DNA of 64,000 nucleotides from Algoriphagus oliviformis (GTDB lineage Bacteria; Bacteroidota; Bacteroidia; Cytophagales; Cyclobacteriaceae). The stretch's first letter is position 1; each line of letters begins with the position of its first letter. Under the pieces are notes generated by a model. It made no database searches. It was not told where the DNA came from and worked only from the letters and a program-made list of their open reading frames with translations. Made by a program: the position numbers and the translations under genes. The DNA lies in contig NZ_JAFKCT010000002.1 in the NCBI RefSeq assembly GCF_017254915.1, forward strand, positions 310,001 to 374,000, in the 5' to 3' direction. Shown here piece by piece: positions 52,172 to 61,256 of the stretch.

Positions 52172-53140
52172 ATGTCAATCTTAGTATATATAGAGCACGC
52201 AGACGGAAAAGTGAAGAAAACCAGCCTCGAAGCTGTGTCCTACGCCAATGCCTTGGCCGCTCAGACCGGCGAAGGGGAAGTGGTGGCCGTAGCTTTGGGC
52301 ACGGTGGACTCAGGAGAGCTGGCTTCGGTAGGCAAAGCAGGGGCGTCCAAAGTTCTCCATGCCGATGACGCCAGACTCACCGACGGCGTGATCCAAGCCC
52401 ATGCGGCAGCGGTGGCCCAGGCTTTTGGATCTGTGGGTGCCAAAACCTTGGTATTGGCCAAGTCCTCCCTAGGGGATGCCGTGGCTGCCCGACTGGCGAT
52501 CAAGTTGAATGCAGGGCTGGTGTCCAATGTGGTAGAGCTTCCCAACACTTCCGGTGGCTACACCGTGAAGCGCAGCATCTATACCGGAAAAGCCTTTGCC
52601 GAGTCGTCCATCACCACCGAAAACAAAATCCTCGCGGTAAAGAAAAACGCAGTCGACCTGAAGGCCGACGGAGCTGATGCCACTGTGGAGAAAATCTCCG
52701 TGACGCTTTCCGATGCGGACTTTGCCTCCAAAATCACTTCCACCGAGAGAGCGACAGGCGAAATCCTGCTTCCCGAGGCGGATATCGTGGTGTCGGGTGG
52801 TAGAGGAATGAAAGGCCCGGAAAACTGGGGCATGATCGAAGACCTCGCAAAAACACTCGGCGCAGCCACGGGATGCTCCAAACCTGTGTCGGATATCGGC
52901 TGGAGACCACACCATGAGCACGTGGGCCAGACAGGGGTGAAAGTTGCCCCAAGTTTATACATTGCCATAGGAATTTCAGGAGCTATTCAACATCTTGCGG
53001 GGGTCAACTCTTCAAAATGCATTGTCGTGATCAACAAAGATCCTGAGGCGCCATTTTTCAAAGCGGCCGATTATGGGATAGTAGGGGATGCTTTTGAGGT
53101 GGTACCCAAGCTAACTGAGGCACTAAAAGCTGAACTTTAA
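52172..53140 (+). CDS. etfA: Electron transfer flavoprotein alpha subunit
   Basis: Protein of 322 residues, typical EtfA/FixB. The FAD-binding C-terminal domain has SGGRGMKGPENWGMIEDLA, KPVSDIGWRPHHEHVGQTG, PSLYIAIGISGAIQHLAG and INKDPEAPFFKAADYGIVGD. It forms a dimer with EtfB encoded just upstream and is followed 4 bases later by the bifunctional nuclease gene. Confidence 0.96.
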   Translation: MSILVYIEHADGKVKKTSLEAVSYANALAAQTGEGEVVAVALGTVDSGELASVGKAGASKVLHADDARLTDGVIQAHAAAVAQAFGSVGAKTLVLAKSSLGDAVAARLAIKLNAGLVSNVVELPNTSGGYTVKRSIYTGKAFAESSITTENKILAVKKNAVDLKADGADATVEKISVTLSDADFASKITSTERATGEILLPEADIVVSGGRGMKGPENWGMIEDLAKTLGAATGCSKPVSDIGWRPHHEHVGQTGVKVAPSLYIAIGISGAIQHLAGVNSSKCIVVINKDPEAPFFKAADYGIVGDAFEVVPKLTEALKAEL

Positions 53141-53144
53141 TTTT

Positions 53145-53744
53145 GTGGAAAAACTCGTAGAACTGGAGATTTTGGGACTTTCTTCCAACCATTCACAATC
53201 GGGGTCTTTCACCCTGGTGATGGGAGAGGTAGAGGGAAGCAGAAGATTACCTATCGTTATCGGAATGTTTGAGGCTCAGGCGATAGCCATTGAGATCGAA
53301 AAGATCATCCCCAACCGTCCGATGACCCATGATTTGTTCAAGTCGTTTTCCGACAGTTTCAAGTTTGAAATTGAGAAGATCGTCATATCGGACATGAAGG
53401 AAGGGGTCTTCTATGCCAAAATCCACTGCAAAAACAGCGCAACCCTGGTCGAGATCGACAGCAGGCCCTCGGATGCGATTGCGATTGCGGTAAGATTCTC
53501 CGCGCCGATATTCTGTGCCGAAAAGGTGATGTCCGAGGCGGCGATCGAATTTACCGAGGAGGACAAAAAACTGGAGAGCACCAAGGAATCCCAATCTCCG
53601 CCTCCGAAGGCAAGCCCCAAAAAAGAACCTTCATTGAAGGATTTTAGCCTGGATAAGCTGAATCAGCTTCTGGAAAAAGCCATCACCAACGAAGACTACG
53701 AAAGAGCTGCCCGGATAAGGGACGAAATAAACAAGAGAAATTAA
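53145..53744 (+). CDS. Bifunctional nuclease-domain protein with UVR motif
   Basis: Protein of 199 residues starting at GTG. The BFN (DUF151) domain covers about 1-135 (VELEILGLSSNHSQSGSFTLVMGE, LPIVIGMFEAQAIAIEIEKI, RPMTHDLFKSF, IDSRPSDAIAIAVRF). The C-terminus has a UvrB/UvrC-type motif (LDKLNQLLEKAITNEDYERAARIRDEINKRN). BFN proteins cut RNA or DNA in vitro and are linked to stress. It follows etfA by 4 bases and has its own terminator. Confidence 0.92.
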   Translation: MEKLVELEILGLSSNHSQSGSFTLVMGEVEGSRRLPIVIGMFEAQAIAIEIEKIIPNRPMTHDLFKSFSDSFKFEIEKIVISDMKEGVFYAKIHCKNSATLVEIDSRPSDAIAIAVRFSAPIFCAEKVMSEAAIEFTEEDKKLESTKESQSPPPKASPKKEPSLKDFSLDKLNQLLEKAITNEDYERAARIRDEINKRN

Positions 53745-53750
53745 GAATCT

Positions 53751-53775
53751 AAGGCCCCGGATGTTCTGGGGCTTT
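53751..53775 (+). terminator. Rho-independent terminator after the etf operon
   Basis: Stem GCCCC/GGGGC (53754-53758 and 53768-53772), extended by A/T pairs on the outside, with a nine-base loop and followed by a run of T, six bases beyond the stop codon. Confidence 0.85.
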
Positions 53776-53827
53776 TTTCTTGTTGGCCTTTGGGCTATTT
53801 TTAGCCCTTCGTTACAATTTCCACTAC

Positions 53828-55111
53828 ATGGATTATCTCAGGGGTGCCCTCGGTCTGGCAATCATCATCTTAGTTGCGTTTATTTTTTCCAACAACAGAA
53901 AGAAAATAGACTGGAGGCTGGTCGCCATCGGCATTTCGCTACAGCTGGTTTTTGGCTTTCTGATCACCCAAGTGGAATTTGTCAAGGATGGCTTTCAGCT
54001 GCTTTCCCAAGGCTTTGTGAAATTTCTCAGCTTTAGCGAAGCGGGAGCAAGGTTCATCTTTGGTGATCTCGCTGGTGATAGCTTTGGATTTATCTTTGCC
54101 TTTAAGGTACTGCCCACAATCATCTTTTTTTCAACGGTTTCTGCCGGACTATACTACCTCGGAATCCTTCAAAAAATCGTCTATGGCATTGCTTGGGTGA
54201 TGGCTAGGACGATGAGGCTTTCCGGTCCGGAGTCCCTTTCCGCAGCAGGAAATATATTCCTGGGACAGACGGAAGCTCCCTTATTGGTTAGGCCATTTAT
54301 CCCCCAAATGAGCAAGTCGGAGCTGATGTGTCTGATGACGGGCGGCATGGCAACGATAGCCGGAGGGGTGTTGGCTGGATACGTCGCATTTCTCGGCGGT
54401 AGCAGCCTGGAGGAGCAGAGTAAATTTGCTGCCTACCTCCTCGGGGCCAGCATCATGAACGCGCCGGCTGCGATTGTGCTTTCCAAAATCTTCATCCCGG
54501 AGACGGAAAAGGAAATCAAGCAGGACAAATTGGAGGTCAATGAAGAAGCCATGGGCGTGAATTTGATCGATGCCATGTCCATCGGAGCGGCGGAGGGGCT
54601 AAAGCTCGCGCTGAATGTGGGCGGGATGCTGCTGGCATTCATTGCGGTGATCGCGGCGATCAACTACGGGCTGAGCGGCCTGATCGGTGAGTACACGGGC
54701 CTGAATGCTTGGGTCAATTCTACGACTGGGGGCCAGTTTGACGGCTTTTCACTGGAGTATATTTTTGGACAGATCTTCCGGGTTTTCGCATGGGTGATCG
54801 GAGTGGACTGGGTGGATACGCTGCAGGTAGGTAGCCTTTTGGGGCAAAAAACCGTTATCAATGAGTTTGTCGCATACTTGAGCCTGTCGGAAATGAAGGC
54901 GGCCGGGACGCTGAGCACCAAGTCCATCGTCATCGCTACTTACGCGCTTTGCGGCTTTTCCAACTTCAGCTCTATCGCCATCCAGCTCGGTGGGATCTCC
55001 ATCATCGCCCCCAACCAACAGGCAAACCTGAGCAGACTTGGGATGCGGTCTTTGATGGCGGCATCACTTGCCTGTCTCATGACCGCTACGATAGCGGGAA
55101 TGCTTTTTTAA
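53828..55111 (+). CDS. CNT-family nucleoside transporter (NupC-like)
   Basis: Membrane protein of 427 residues when started at MDYLRGALGLAIIILV (53828); an in-frame ATG 16 codons upstream overlaps the terminator. CNT family motifs include FSTVSAGLYYLGILQKIVY, GPESLSAAGNIFLGQTEAPLLVRPF, MTGGMATIAGGVLAGYVAFLGG and LCGFSNFSSIAIQLGG. It imports nucleosides with a proton or sodium gradient. Confidence 0.93.
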   Translation: MDYLRGALGLAIIILVAFIFSNNRKKIDWRLVAIGISLQLVFGFLITQVEFVKDGFQLLSQGFVKFLSFSEAGARFIFGDLAGDSFGFIFAFKVLPTIIFFSTVSAGLYYLGILQKIVYGIAWVMARTMRLSGPESLSAAGNIFLGQTEAPLLVRPFIPQMSKSELMCLMTGGMATIAGGVLAGYVAFLGGSSLEEQSKFAAYLLGASIMNAPAAIVLSKIFIPETEKEIKQDKLEVNEEAMGVNLIDAMSIGAAEGLKLALNVGGMLLAFIAVIAAINYGLSGLIGEYTGLNAWVNSTTGGQFDGFSLEYIFGQIFRVFAWVIGVDWVDTLQVGSLLGQKTVINEFVAYLSLSEMKAAGTLSTKSIVIATYALCGFSNFSSIAIQLGGISIIAPNQQANLSRLGMRSLMAASLACLMTATIAGMLF

Positions 55112-55159
55112 GCTGCTAGAAAAAGCATCAGGACATCAGAGGTTGCATGCAGTAGCATC

Positions 55160-55196
55160 AAAAAAGCCCGATTTCATTACGAAAACGGGCTTTTTT
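55160..55196. terminator. Bidirectional terminator between nucleoside transporter and M28 genes
   Basis: Eleven-base perfect stem AAAAAAGCCCG/CGGGCTTTTTT with a 15-base loop. T-runs are present on both strands, so it can serve both convergent genes. Confidence 0.92.
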
Positions 55197-55210
55197 CCAT
55201 TCAAAGTATG

Positions 55211-55266
55211 CTATCTTTTATCTTGATACCTGATACTAAAATCTAGCTACTCACTACTCAGCTACC
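55211..55266. repeat. Degenerate CTTGATAC/TACTCACTACTCAGCTACC repeat
   Basis: A stretch of short similar words (CTTGATACCTGATAC, GCTACTCACTACTCAGCTACC) related to the repeat at 18824-18876. It lies beyond the M28 stop codon. Confidence 0.55.
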
Positions 55267-55271
55267 AGATT

Positions 55272-56732
55272 TTACTTTCCATACAGCGCCTTGCCTACTT
55301 CCTCGTATTTGTCTCCCGCCGCCCAAGTTGGCTTTTGGTCCCAGTTGGCGATTTTTTCGGCAGAGAGGATGTAGGATTTCCAATACAGCTTGGCGTATTC
55401 CAGGTCAAAGCTTTCGACCTCGTCGGCAGCCTTGTGGTAGTATTGCTGGATCTCGTCGTCAAAGGCGGTGAAGCCCAGCGTGAAGCTTGGTGCAGGAATG
55501 CCCTTTCTGGCAAAGTTCACGTTGTCAGAGCGGTCATACAGGCCTTGCTCGGGAGCGGGATCAGCCTTGGCAGTGAGGCCAAAATCCGCCACAGCCTCCT
55601 CGATCAGGAAGTCGGCGCTGGTGCGACCCAATCCGATCACCGTGATGATCGAGGTGTCGTTGTAGCCCGCGTTGTCGATGTTGAGGTTATAGACGATCTT
55701 GTCCAGAGGGATCAGGGGATTGTTTGCAAAATAACCACTGCCCAATAGGCCTTTTTCCTCCGCCGTCCAGAGCGCCAGCAGCACGGATCGTTTTGGAGGG
55801 TTTTCCGCAAAATACTTCGCCGCGTTGATCACCGCAACGGTGCCGACGGCATTGTCGCGCGCGCCATTGTAGATCGAGTCGCCCTCGGCATCGGGAGTGC
55901 CCACGCCCACGTGGTCGTAGTGTGCGGAGAGGAGGATGTATTCGTCTTTCAGCTTCGGATCGGTGCCTTCGATGTAGGCGACCACATTTTTGCCTTCCAC
56001 TGGGGTGTTGACTTTTCCGGAGACATCGACCTTTGCGGTGGTCAGCTTGTCGCCGACCAGCTCATTTTTCACATCCTCTATCCAGATGTAGGGCAGGTCG
56101 CTTGCAGCACCCTGGTCTATGCTCATCTGGGTGCGGTTGAGAAAGCCCGAAATCATCTGCCAAGGCACAGACGGCACGTTGAAACGCTCGATCAGGGCGA
56201 CTGCGCCGGCAGCCTCGGCTCTTTTCGACTTATCCCTACCTTCGGAAAAAAGCTGGTTGGGGTTCAGTTTGTTTGGGGCACCTACATTGGTGATCACTAT
56301 TTTTCCCTTCAGATCTTTGCCCGCAAAATCCTCCTCCTGGCCAAATCCCAAATCAACCACTTCATAACTGCCTGCAAAGGACTTGCCGTCCAGCACGAGC
56401 AGGTTTTTCCCTTGGGAAAACTCCGAGCCACCGATGGAAATGGTGCCGGATTGGGGAGGGGAAGAGAGTCGGAAGGGGATGTTTTGGTAGTAGCCGTCCG
56501 CACCCTGTAGGGGCTTGGCACCGGCCTTTTTGAACTGCTCGGCGATGAAACCGTAAGCCAGCTTCATCTCGGGGCGAGCCGGATCACGGCCCATCAGTTC
56601 ATCCGAAGCCAGGTAGGTGAATTCGGAGATGGCCTCCTTCTCGTCAAATTGCTTCTCGACTTCTTTCTTTTGGGAATATGCCAAGGTGCTGGAGAGCAGC
56701 ACCAAGCCCATGGGCAAAACCAGTTTTTTCAT
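55272..56732 (-). CDS. Secreted M28 peptidase with PA domain
   Basis: Protein of 486 residues with a signal peptide ending LAYSQ (about residue 21). A protease-associated (PA) insert lies at about 110-230 (LVLDGKSFAGSYEVVDLGFG, GKIVITNVGAPNKL). The zinc peptidase motifs are LLSAHYDHVGVG, IYNGARDNAVGTVAVI, LWTAEEKGLLGSGYF and LNIDNAGYN. It is an aminopeptidase of the periplasm or outside and the second M28 enzyme in the window. Confidence 0.92.
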   Translation of the reverse strand: MKKLVLPMGLVLLSSTLAYSQKKEVEKQFDEKEAISEFTYLASDELMGRDPARPEMKLAYGFIAEQFKKAGAKPLQGADGYYQNIPFRLSSPPQSGTISIGGSEFSQGKNLLVLDGKSFAGSYEVVDLGFGQEEDFAGKDLKGKIVITNVGAPNKLNPNQLFSEGRDKSKRAEAAGAVALIERFNVPSVPWQMISGFLNRTQMSIDQGAASDLPYIWIEDVKNELVGDKLTTAKVDVSGKVNTPVEGKNVVAYIEGTDPKLKDEYILLSAHYDHVGVGTPDAEGDSIYNGARDNAVGTVAVINAAKYFAENPPKRSVLLALWTAEEKGLLGSGYFANNPLIPLDKIVYNLNIDNAGYNDTSIITVIGLGRTSADFLIEEAVADFGLTAKADPAPEQGLYDRSDNVNFARKGIPAPSFTLGFTAFDDEIQQYYHKAADEVESFDLEYAKLYWKSYILSAEKIANWDQKPTWAAGDKYEEVGKALYGK

Positions 56733-56789
56733 AGGGTAATAGTTAGAAGTTGAAAATTAGCCGAAAATTCGGACTTCGGCTTCCCGTTG

Positions 56790-57491
56790 CTATAAATTGC
56801 CGCTTTCCCATCCCAATTCCCGCATAATTGTTCGGAAATGGGCAGGAGGAGGGCAGGAAAGCGAGATTTCCTCCCCGGTGATGGGATGGTGAAAGCTGAG
56901 CTTCCAGGCATGGAGAAGGAGGTTTTGGAGGGCAAACTGCCGCTCGAAAAAGATGTTCTGCTTGTTGTCCCCGTGCTTTTTGTCCCCGATGATGTAGTGG
57001 CGGATATGCGCCAAATGCCTCCGGATCTGGTGGGTTCGGCCCGTCAGCAGTTCCATCTCCAGCAGGCTATAGCGGCTGGTCGGATAGCGGCCGGTGGAAT
57101 TGAAGGGGATTTCGGACTCCGCCAAAACCCGATACTTGGTCTGCGCTTCCTGTAGGCGTTTGGACCGCTCACTCTCCAAGGGCTGGTCGATCAAACCGGC
57201 TTTTTCCCCGGGGATGCCACGGGCGATCGTGAGGTAAAACTTGCGGACCTCCCGATCCATAAAGCGGGCTTTGAGCTGCGGGAGAATTTCCTCATTCTTG
57301 GCGAACAGCAGAATCCCGCTGGTAGCCCTATCCAATCTATGCACCGGCGAAACCCACGATCCGATCTGATCCCGAAGCTGGATCAGCGCATTCTCGTCTT
57401 CTCCATAGGCCTGTCGGGTTCGATGAACCAACAGCCCTGCGGGCTTGTCAATCAAAACAAGATTTTCGTCTTCAAAAAGGATGTCCAGCAT
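56790..57491 (-). CDS. RluA-family pseudouridine synthase
   Basis: Protein of 233 residues without an S4 domain. The catalytic Asp54 is in HRLDRATSGILLFAKN, followed by KFYLTIARGIPGEKAGLIDQP and LLTGRTHQIRRHLAHIRHYIIGDKKHGD. It converts uridine to pseudouridine in rRNA or tRNA; the small size fits the TruC/RluA type, but the target base is not clear. Confidence 0.93.
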   Translation of the reverse strand: MLDILFEDENLVLIDKPAGLLVHRTRQAYGEDENALIQLRDQIGSWVSPVHRLDRATSGILLFAKNEEILPQLKARFMDREVRKFYLTIARGIPGEKAGLIDQPLESERSKRLQEAQTKYRVLAESEIPFNSTGRYPTSRYSLLEMELLTGRTHQIRRHLAHIRHYIIGDKKHGDNKQNIFFERQFALQNLLLHAWKLSFHHPITGEEISLSCPPPAHFRTIMRELGWESGNL

Positions 57492-57779
57492 AATTACCAG
57501 TCGCTAAGAAAGGAGGATAGTGGAAGTATTAGTTATTTCCCACAGATGTTCACAGATTTTACAGATCATGATAATCTGCAATCTTGCCAGTAAGCGAAGT
57601 TGCTTCTTCAATCTGGTCGGAAGACCGATGACCGAAGACCGAAGTAGGGCAAAGCCCCAATTTTAGGGTTCTTTTGGATTGTCGCAGCTGCCTACAGGTA
57701 TAAAAGCGGATAATCATATTACAGATTATGCAATCCGTGAAAATCAGTGACCTTTTCTATGCTTATCTGTGGGAAAAAC
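57492..57779. repeat. Imperfect terminal-inverted-repeat element
   Basis: No gene is present. The perfect 12-base arms TTTCCCACAGAT (57536-57547) and ATCTGTGGGAAA (57765-57776) bound a 241-base unit. Inside each arm further CACAGATTTT/ACAGATTATG words and reverse complements pair imperfectly, and the centre has an ACCGAAGACCGAAG run near 57629-57643. It resembles a small non-coding mobile or folded element. Confidence 0.6.
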
Positions 57780-58991
57780 TCAAAATATCGTCCCGGAACC
57801 AATGCATTCCTCGCCTTGATACCAGGCCACAAACTGGCCGGAGGCGACACCTTTTTGCGAGTTTTCGAAGAGTACATACAGCCCGTTTTCCTTCATGACC
57901 AAAGTCGCTTTGGAAAGGGGCTGACGGTAGCGGATTCGGGCTTCGTAAACAGCAGATTCACCGGGTTTTAAAGTCAAATCCTCTCTGATCCAGTGGATTT
58001 GATCTTTTTTGACAAACAAACCCAATCGGTTCAAGCCGGGATGGTCTTCTCCTAAACCCGTGTAAATCACATTTTGCCGGGTATTGGTTTCGATGACAAA
58101 AAGGGGTTTACCTGTTCCGCCTACCTGAAGGCCTTTTCTTTGACCCACGGTAAAATAATGCGCCCCATTGTGTTCTCCCAATACTTTTCCCTGGTCCGGA
58201 GTATAATGAATCGGCAAGCAAAGTGCATCCAAAGTTTCCTGATCCCAGTCTTGGGGATCGATACCTGCTGGAATTTTTACCTGATCGTAAACCGGTAGGT
58301 TTTCCGGGATTTGGATGATCTGACCTTTTTTGGGTTTGAGTTGCTGCTGAAGAAATTCAGGAAGTCGTACTTTTCCTATAAAGCATAGGCCTTGGGAATC
58401 CTTTTTCTCCGCCGTGATCAGATCGGCTTCTTTGGCGATTTTCCGCACGTCTGGCTTTTGCAAATGGCCGATGGGAAACAGGGCCTTGGAAAGCTGCTCT
58501 TGGGAAAGCTGGCAAAGGAAATAGCTCTGATCCTTGTTGGGGTCGGCTCCTGCAATCAGCTGATAAACAGGCTGACCATCGACCAAAATCTCTCTTTTCT
58601 GGCAATAGTGACCCGTGGCCACAAAGTCTGCTTTGAGCTTTTGGGCAGCTTTTAGGAAGATGTCGAATTTGATTTCCCGGTTGCAAAGAATGTCCGGGTT
58701 GGGCGTCCGTCCGGCTTCGTATTCCGAAAACATGTAATCCACGATACGCTCCCGATATTCCTCGCTGAGGTCAATGGCTTGGAAGGGGATTCCCAGTTTT
58801 TCAGCTACCAGCATGGCGTCTGTGGAGTCTTCCATCCAAGGGCATTCGTTGGAAATGGTGACGGATTCATCGTGCCAGTTTTTCATAAACATGCCGATGA
58901 CTTCATAGCCTTGATCCAAAAGTATTTTGGCGGCAACACTGCTGTCAACGCCTCCGGAGAGGCCGACAACTACTCGAGGTTTTGTCTTCAT
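57780..58991 (-). CDS. mnmA: tRNA 2-thiouridine(34) synthase MnmA
   Basis: Protein of 403 residues. The P-loop motif SGGVDS is at 12-17. The catalytic cysteines are Cys103 ([11 protein letters not shown]) and Cys203 ([10 protein letters not shown]). Other motifs are FVATGHYCQ and [10 protein letters not shown]. It adds sulfur to U34 in the wobble position of Lys, Glu and Gln tRNAs. The C-terminal region is somewhat longer than in E. coli. Confidence 0.96.
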   Translation of the reverse strand: MKTKPRVVVGLSGGVDSSVAAKILLDQGYEVIGMFMKNWHDESVTISNECPWMEDSTDAMLVAEKLGIPFQAIDLSEEYRERIVDYMFSEYEAGRTPNPDILCNREIKFDIFLKAAQKLKADFVATGHYCQKREILVDGQPVYQLIAGADPNKDQSYFLCQLSQEQLSKALFPIGHLQKPDVRKIAKEADLITAEKKDSQGLCFIGKVRLPEFLQQQLKPKKGQIIQIPENLPVYDQVKIPAGIDPQDWDQETLDALCLPIHYTPDQGKVLGEHNGAHYFTVGQRKGLQVGGTGKPLFVIETNTRQNVIYTGLGEDHPGLNRLGLFVKKDQIHWIREDLTLKPGESAVYEARIRYRQPLSKATLVMKENGLYVLFENSQKGVASGQFVAWYQGEECIGSGTIF

Positions 58992-59085
58992 AGGTAGTGG
59001 TTAATGGATTCAAGGTCCATTAGGTTACGCTGGAGGAAACGCCCAATCGGGCGGAAATAGTTCGTCAAGGTATCTAAATCTGTGG

Positions 59086-59153
59086 CAAGGTTGCAAAGTG
59101 GTAAAGTTGTAAAGTTGTGGCCTAAACTTTGCAACTTTACCACCTTACAACTT
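59086..59153. repeat. Degenerate inverted repeat in front of arfB
   Basis: GGTTGCAAAGTGGTAAAGTT (59091-59110) and following words pair imperfectly with AAACTTTGCAACTTTACCACC and AACTTTT on the right, around GTGGCCT. The words match the repeat at 18666-18744. It ends 10 bases before the arfB start codon. Confidence 0.6.
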
Positions 59154-59162
59154 TTGAACTTG

Positions 59163-59582
59163 ATGAGTACCCTCGACCAACGAATCCTTTCCGGTGCTTT
59201 TTTGCCCGAACTCCAATTTCAGACTTCCCGCGCGGGAGGGCCTGGAGGGCAAAACGTCAACAAGGTGGAAACGAAGGTTCAGCTTCGGTTTGACGTCAAC
59301 AATTCCTTGATTTTGAGTGAGGAAGAAAAGTTGACCTTGCTTCAAAAGGCGTCCAACAAGATTGATCAGTCGGGAGCTTTGATGCTTTCCTCCCAAGAAA
59401 AGCGCTCCCAAATCCAGAATAAGGAACTGGTAATCCGCAAGTTTTACGACTTGCTCAAATCTGCTTTTGCGAAGCGAAAGGTGAGAAAAGCGACCAAACC
59501 GTCCAAAGGGGCTGTCGAGAAGCGCTTGCAGTCAAAGAAGGCCCAATCGGAAAAGAAATCCTCCCGAAACTGGAAATACTAA
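59163..59582 (+). CDS. arfB: Alternative ribosome rescue factor ArfB (GGQ peptidyl-tRNA hydrolase)
   Basis: Protein of 139 residues from the ATG at 59163; an earlier ATG adds 27 residues coded by the repeat and is unlikely. GGQ is at 28-30 in RAGGPGGQNVNKVETKV, followed by a basic C-terminal tail (KRKVRKATKPSKGAVEKR) that enters the mRNA tunnel of stalled ribosomes. It frees peptides from stalled ribosomes without a stop codon. It overlaps the convergent secreted-protein gene by four bases. Confidence 0.93.
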   Translation: MSTLDQRILSGAFLPELQFQTSRAGGPGGQNVNKVETKVQLRFDVNNSLILSEEEKLTLLQKASNKIDQSGALMLSSQEKRSQIQNKELVIRKFYDLLKSAFAKRKVRKATKPSKGAVEKRLQSKKAQSEKKSSRNWKY

Positions 59583-60451
59583 TCGCAAACAGGGGAGTTG
59601 TCTTCATCATTGGTACGGAAGTATCGCTCTCCATTCAAGTAGAGTTTTTGGTCGATGTATTCGAGTCGATAGCGTCTGGTTTCTCCGGAATGCTCTTCGA
59701 GCTGTAGGTGAATATAGGCATCCGTACCTAGGACTATACTCCATTTGCCGCTTCCTTGCTGATTTCCAGAGACGGCTCCGTTTAGGAGAATATTACTGTT
59801 GCTTCCGTAGGTGTAGAACCCCTGAGGGCACAGGTCAATCACTCGCTTAATATCGTAGCCACCCGAAATTCCACCACTATAGCTAGGAGAATTATAGGAC
59901 TCCAGATAGGTCAGCCGCATACCCGAGAGGAATTTCAGCCATTCCTCTATCTCTGCGGTTCTGTCCACTTTTTTAAACTCAAAGGAAGAAGCGAGCTGCT
60001 GTCCGGTTTGCTGGAGCTCTTCGGAAAACAAGCCCGGTTCGCTCGCGGCGAGGATCGAGACTCCCAATCCACCAAAGGGATTGGCGATGCCGACAATGTA
60101 GCACTTTGCCGGACTACCCTCGAGCAAGCCTTGATAGTTGCCACCAATAGAGTTGGCGCTCAAGGTCTCCAGGTTCCCGGTGAGTTGGAGACTGGTTCCC
60201 TGTCCATCGTCCAGGGGCTTTACGGCGTCATCCTTTAGCTGATCTAGTGTACGCGCATGGGTGGATATAAAAACAAAGCCTGGCGAAGCGGGCTTTTGGA
60301 GCAAGATTCCTTGGTTTATTTCTTGTGGTTGCCAGCCTGGCGGAATCACGAACGAAATGCCCAACTGATCATAGCTGACCCGGTTGCTTTCCTGAGCGGT
60401 CAGGGTTTGAAACGCAAAAAGTGACAGGAAAAATAGAAGTGCACTTTTCAT
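59579..60451 (-). CDS. Hypothetical secreted protein
   Basis: Protein of 290 residues with a signal peptide ending TLTAQ (about residue 19). The first half (VSYDQLGISFVIPPGWQPQEI, PGFVFISTHARTLDQLKDD) resembles a PsbP-like or DUF1795-type sensor fold, a weak similarity. The second half (SGGYDIKRVIDLCPQGFYTYGS, GKWSIVLGTDAYIHLQLEE) may form beta strands. Function is unknown. Its last four bases overlap arfB. Confidence 0.75.
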   Translation of the reverse strand: MKSALLFFLSLFAFQTLTAQESNRVSYDQLGISFVIPPGWQPQEINQGILLQKPASPGFVFISTHARTLDQLKDDAVKPLDDGQGTSLQLTGNLETLSANSIGGNYQGLLEGSPAKCYIVGIANPFGGLGVSILAASEPGLFSEELQQTGQQLASSFEFKKVDRTAEIEEWLKFLSGMRLTYLESYNSPSYSGGISGGYDIKRVIDLCPQGFYTYGSNSNILLNGAVSGNQQGSGKWSIVLGTDAYIHLQLEEHSGETRRYRLEYIDQKLYLNGERYFRTNDEDNSPVCD

Positions 60452-60503
60452 AATCTTATGAAATACAGCAAAATAAGTTAGAAAATATGGGGAAAAAGGA
60501 AGA

Positions 60504-61193
60504 TTAAACTTTCCTTTTTTTCTTCGTGGTCATAAAGAACAGGGTAAATCCTGAGACAATCGTGGCCATTCCAAAGAGCGAAAATGCCCGAAGCAGGAGG
60601 TTGTTGAAATTGTCCCGACCGGCATAATCCATGGTATGGAACATCCACAGGAAGTCAAATACCCTCCAGCTACTATGTCTTACCCGCTCAAAGTTTCCGC
60701 TTTTCGCGTCGATATAGGCGGTAAGGTTTTCCGGGTGATCGTAGTGGATTGCCCAAGCGGGTAGGGGACGGCCGCGATATTCGTGATGGGAACCCGTTTC
60801 AGTCAAATACTCAGCTTCTTTGATGCCATAGTCCCCTTTGATGTAGATCTTGGCGATTTCCTTGGCCTGCTCGGCAGTGATTTCTCCCTGAAGTTCACCG
60901 GTTTGGGCATTGAAAAGCTTTTCTCCGTTCACCCAATAGTGGGGCTGATGCCGGACAAAGCGAAGCTCAAGGGTGGAGATTTCCAAAGTAGAGTCCAGTG
61001 ATCCCGGGTCTGCCAGATTAGTCGCCGTCATGTGCATCATATGGTCTGCATGGAAGTGATCTCCGTGAATCTCATCGATATCTGTCCAGGAAAAATATAG
61101 GCCTGAAAGTGTCCAGAAGAAGAACTGGATTCCGATGAATACGCCCAGAAACCGGTGGATCTTCCGGGTGTAGTATTGGTTGTTTTTGCGCAT
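60504..61193 (-). CDS. PepSY-domain membrane protein with His-rich loop
   Basis: Protein of 229 residues. An N-terminal helix (about 12-34) and a C-terminal helix (about 200-222) flank a periplasmic PepSY domain (TGELQGEITAEQAKEIAKIYIKG, ITAYID-like strand, AKSGNFERVRHSSWRVFDFLWMFHTMDYAGRDNF). A His-rich segment HGDHFHADHMMH lies at 43-54. The motif WMFHTMDY matches iron- and copper-linked PepSY transmembrane proteins. It is downstream of the metal-efflux genes and might bind metal or pass electrons to it. Confidence 0.85.
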   Translation of the reverse strand: MRKNNQYYTRKIHRFLGVFIGIQFFFWTLSGLYFSWTDIDEIHGDHFHADHMMHMTATNLADPGSLDSTLEISTLELRFVRHQPHYWVNGEKLFNAQTGELQGEITAEQAKEIAKIYIKGDYGIKEAEYLTETGSHHEYRGRPLPAWAIHYDHPENLTAYIDAKSGNFERVRHSSWRVFDFLWMFHTMDYAGRDNFNNLLLRAFSLFGMATIVSGFTLFFMTTKKKRKV

Positions 61194-61214
61194 GGGTGTA
61201 GATAGATGGTAGAG

Positions 61215-61249
61215 TAACCCTCCAAGGGTTCAAAACCCTTGGAAGGTTA
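61215..61249. repeat. Long hairpin repeat (TAACCCTCCAAGGGTT type)
   Basis: Arms TAACCCTCCAAGGGTT (61215-61230) and AACCCTTGGAAGGTTA (61234-61249) with one mismatch and a three-base loop. It is between the CHY zinc-finger stop codon and the PepSY start and has the same layout as 62375-62407. Confidence 0.75.
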
Positions 61250-61256
61250 TCGTGTG

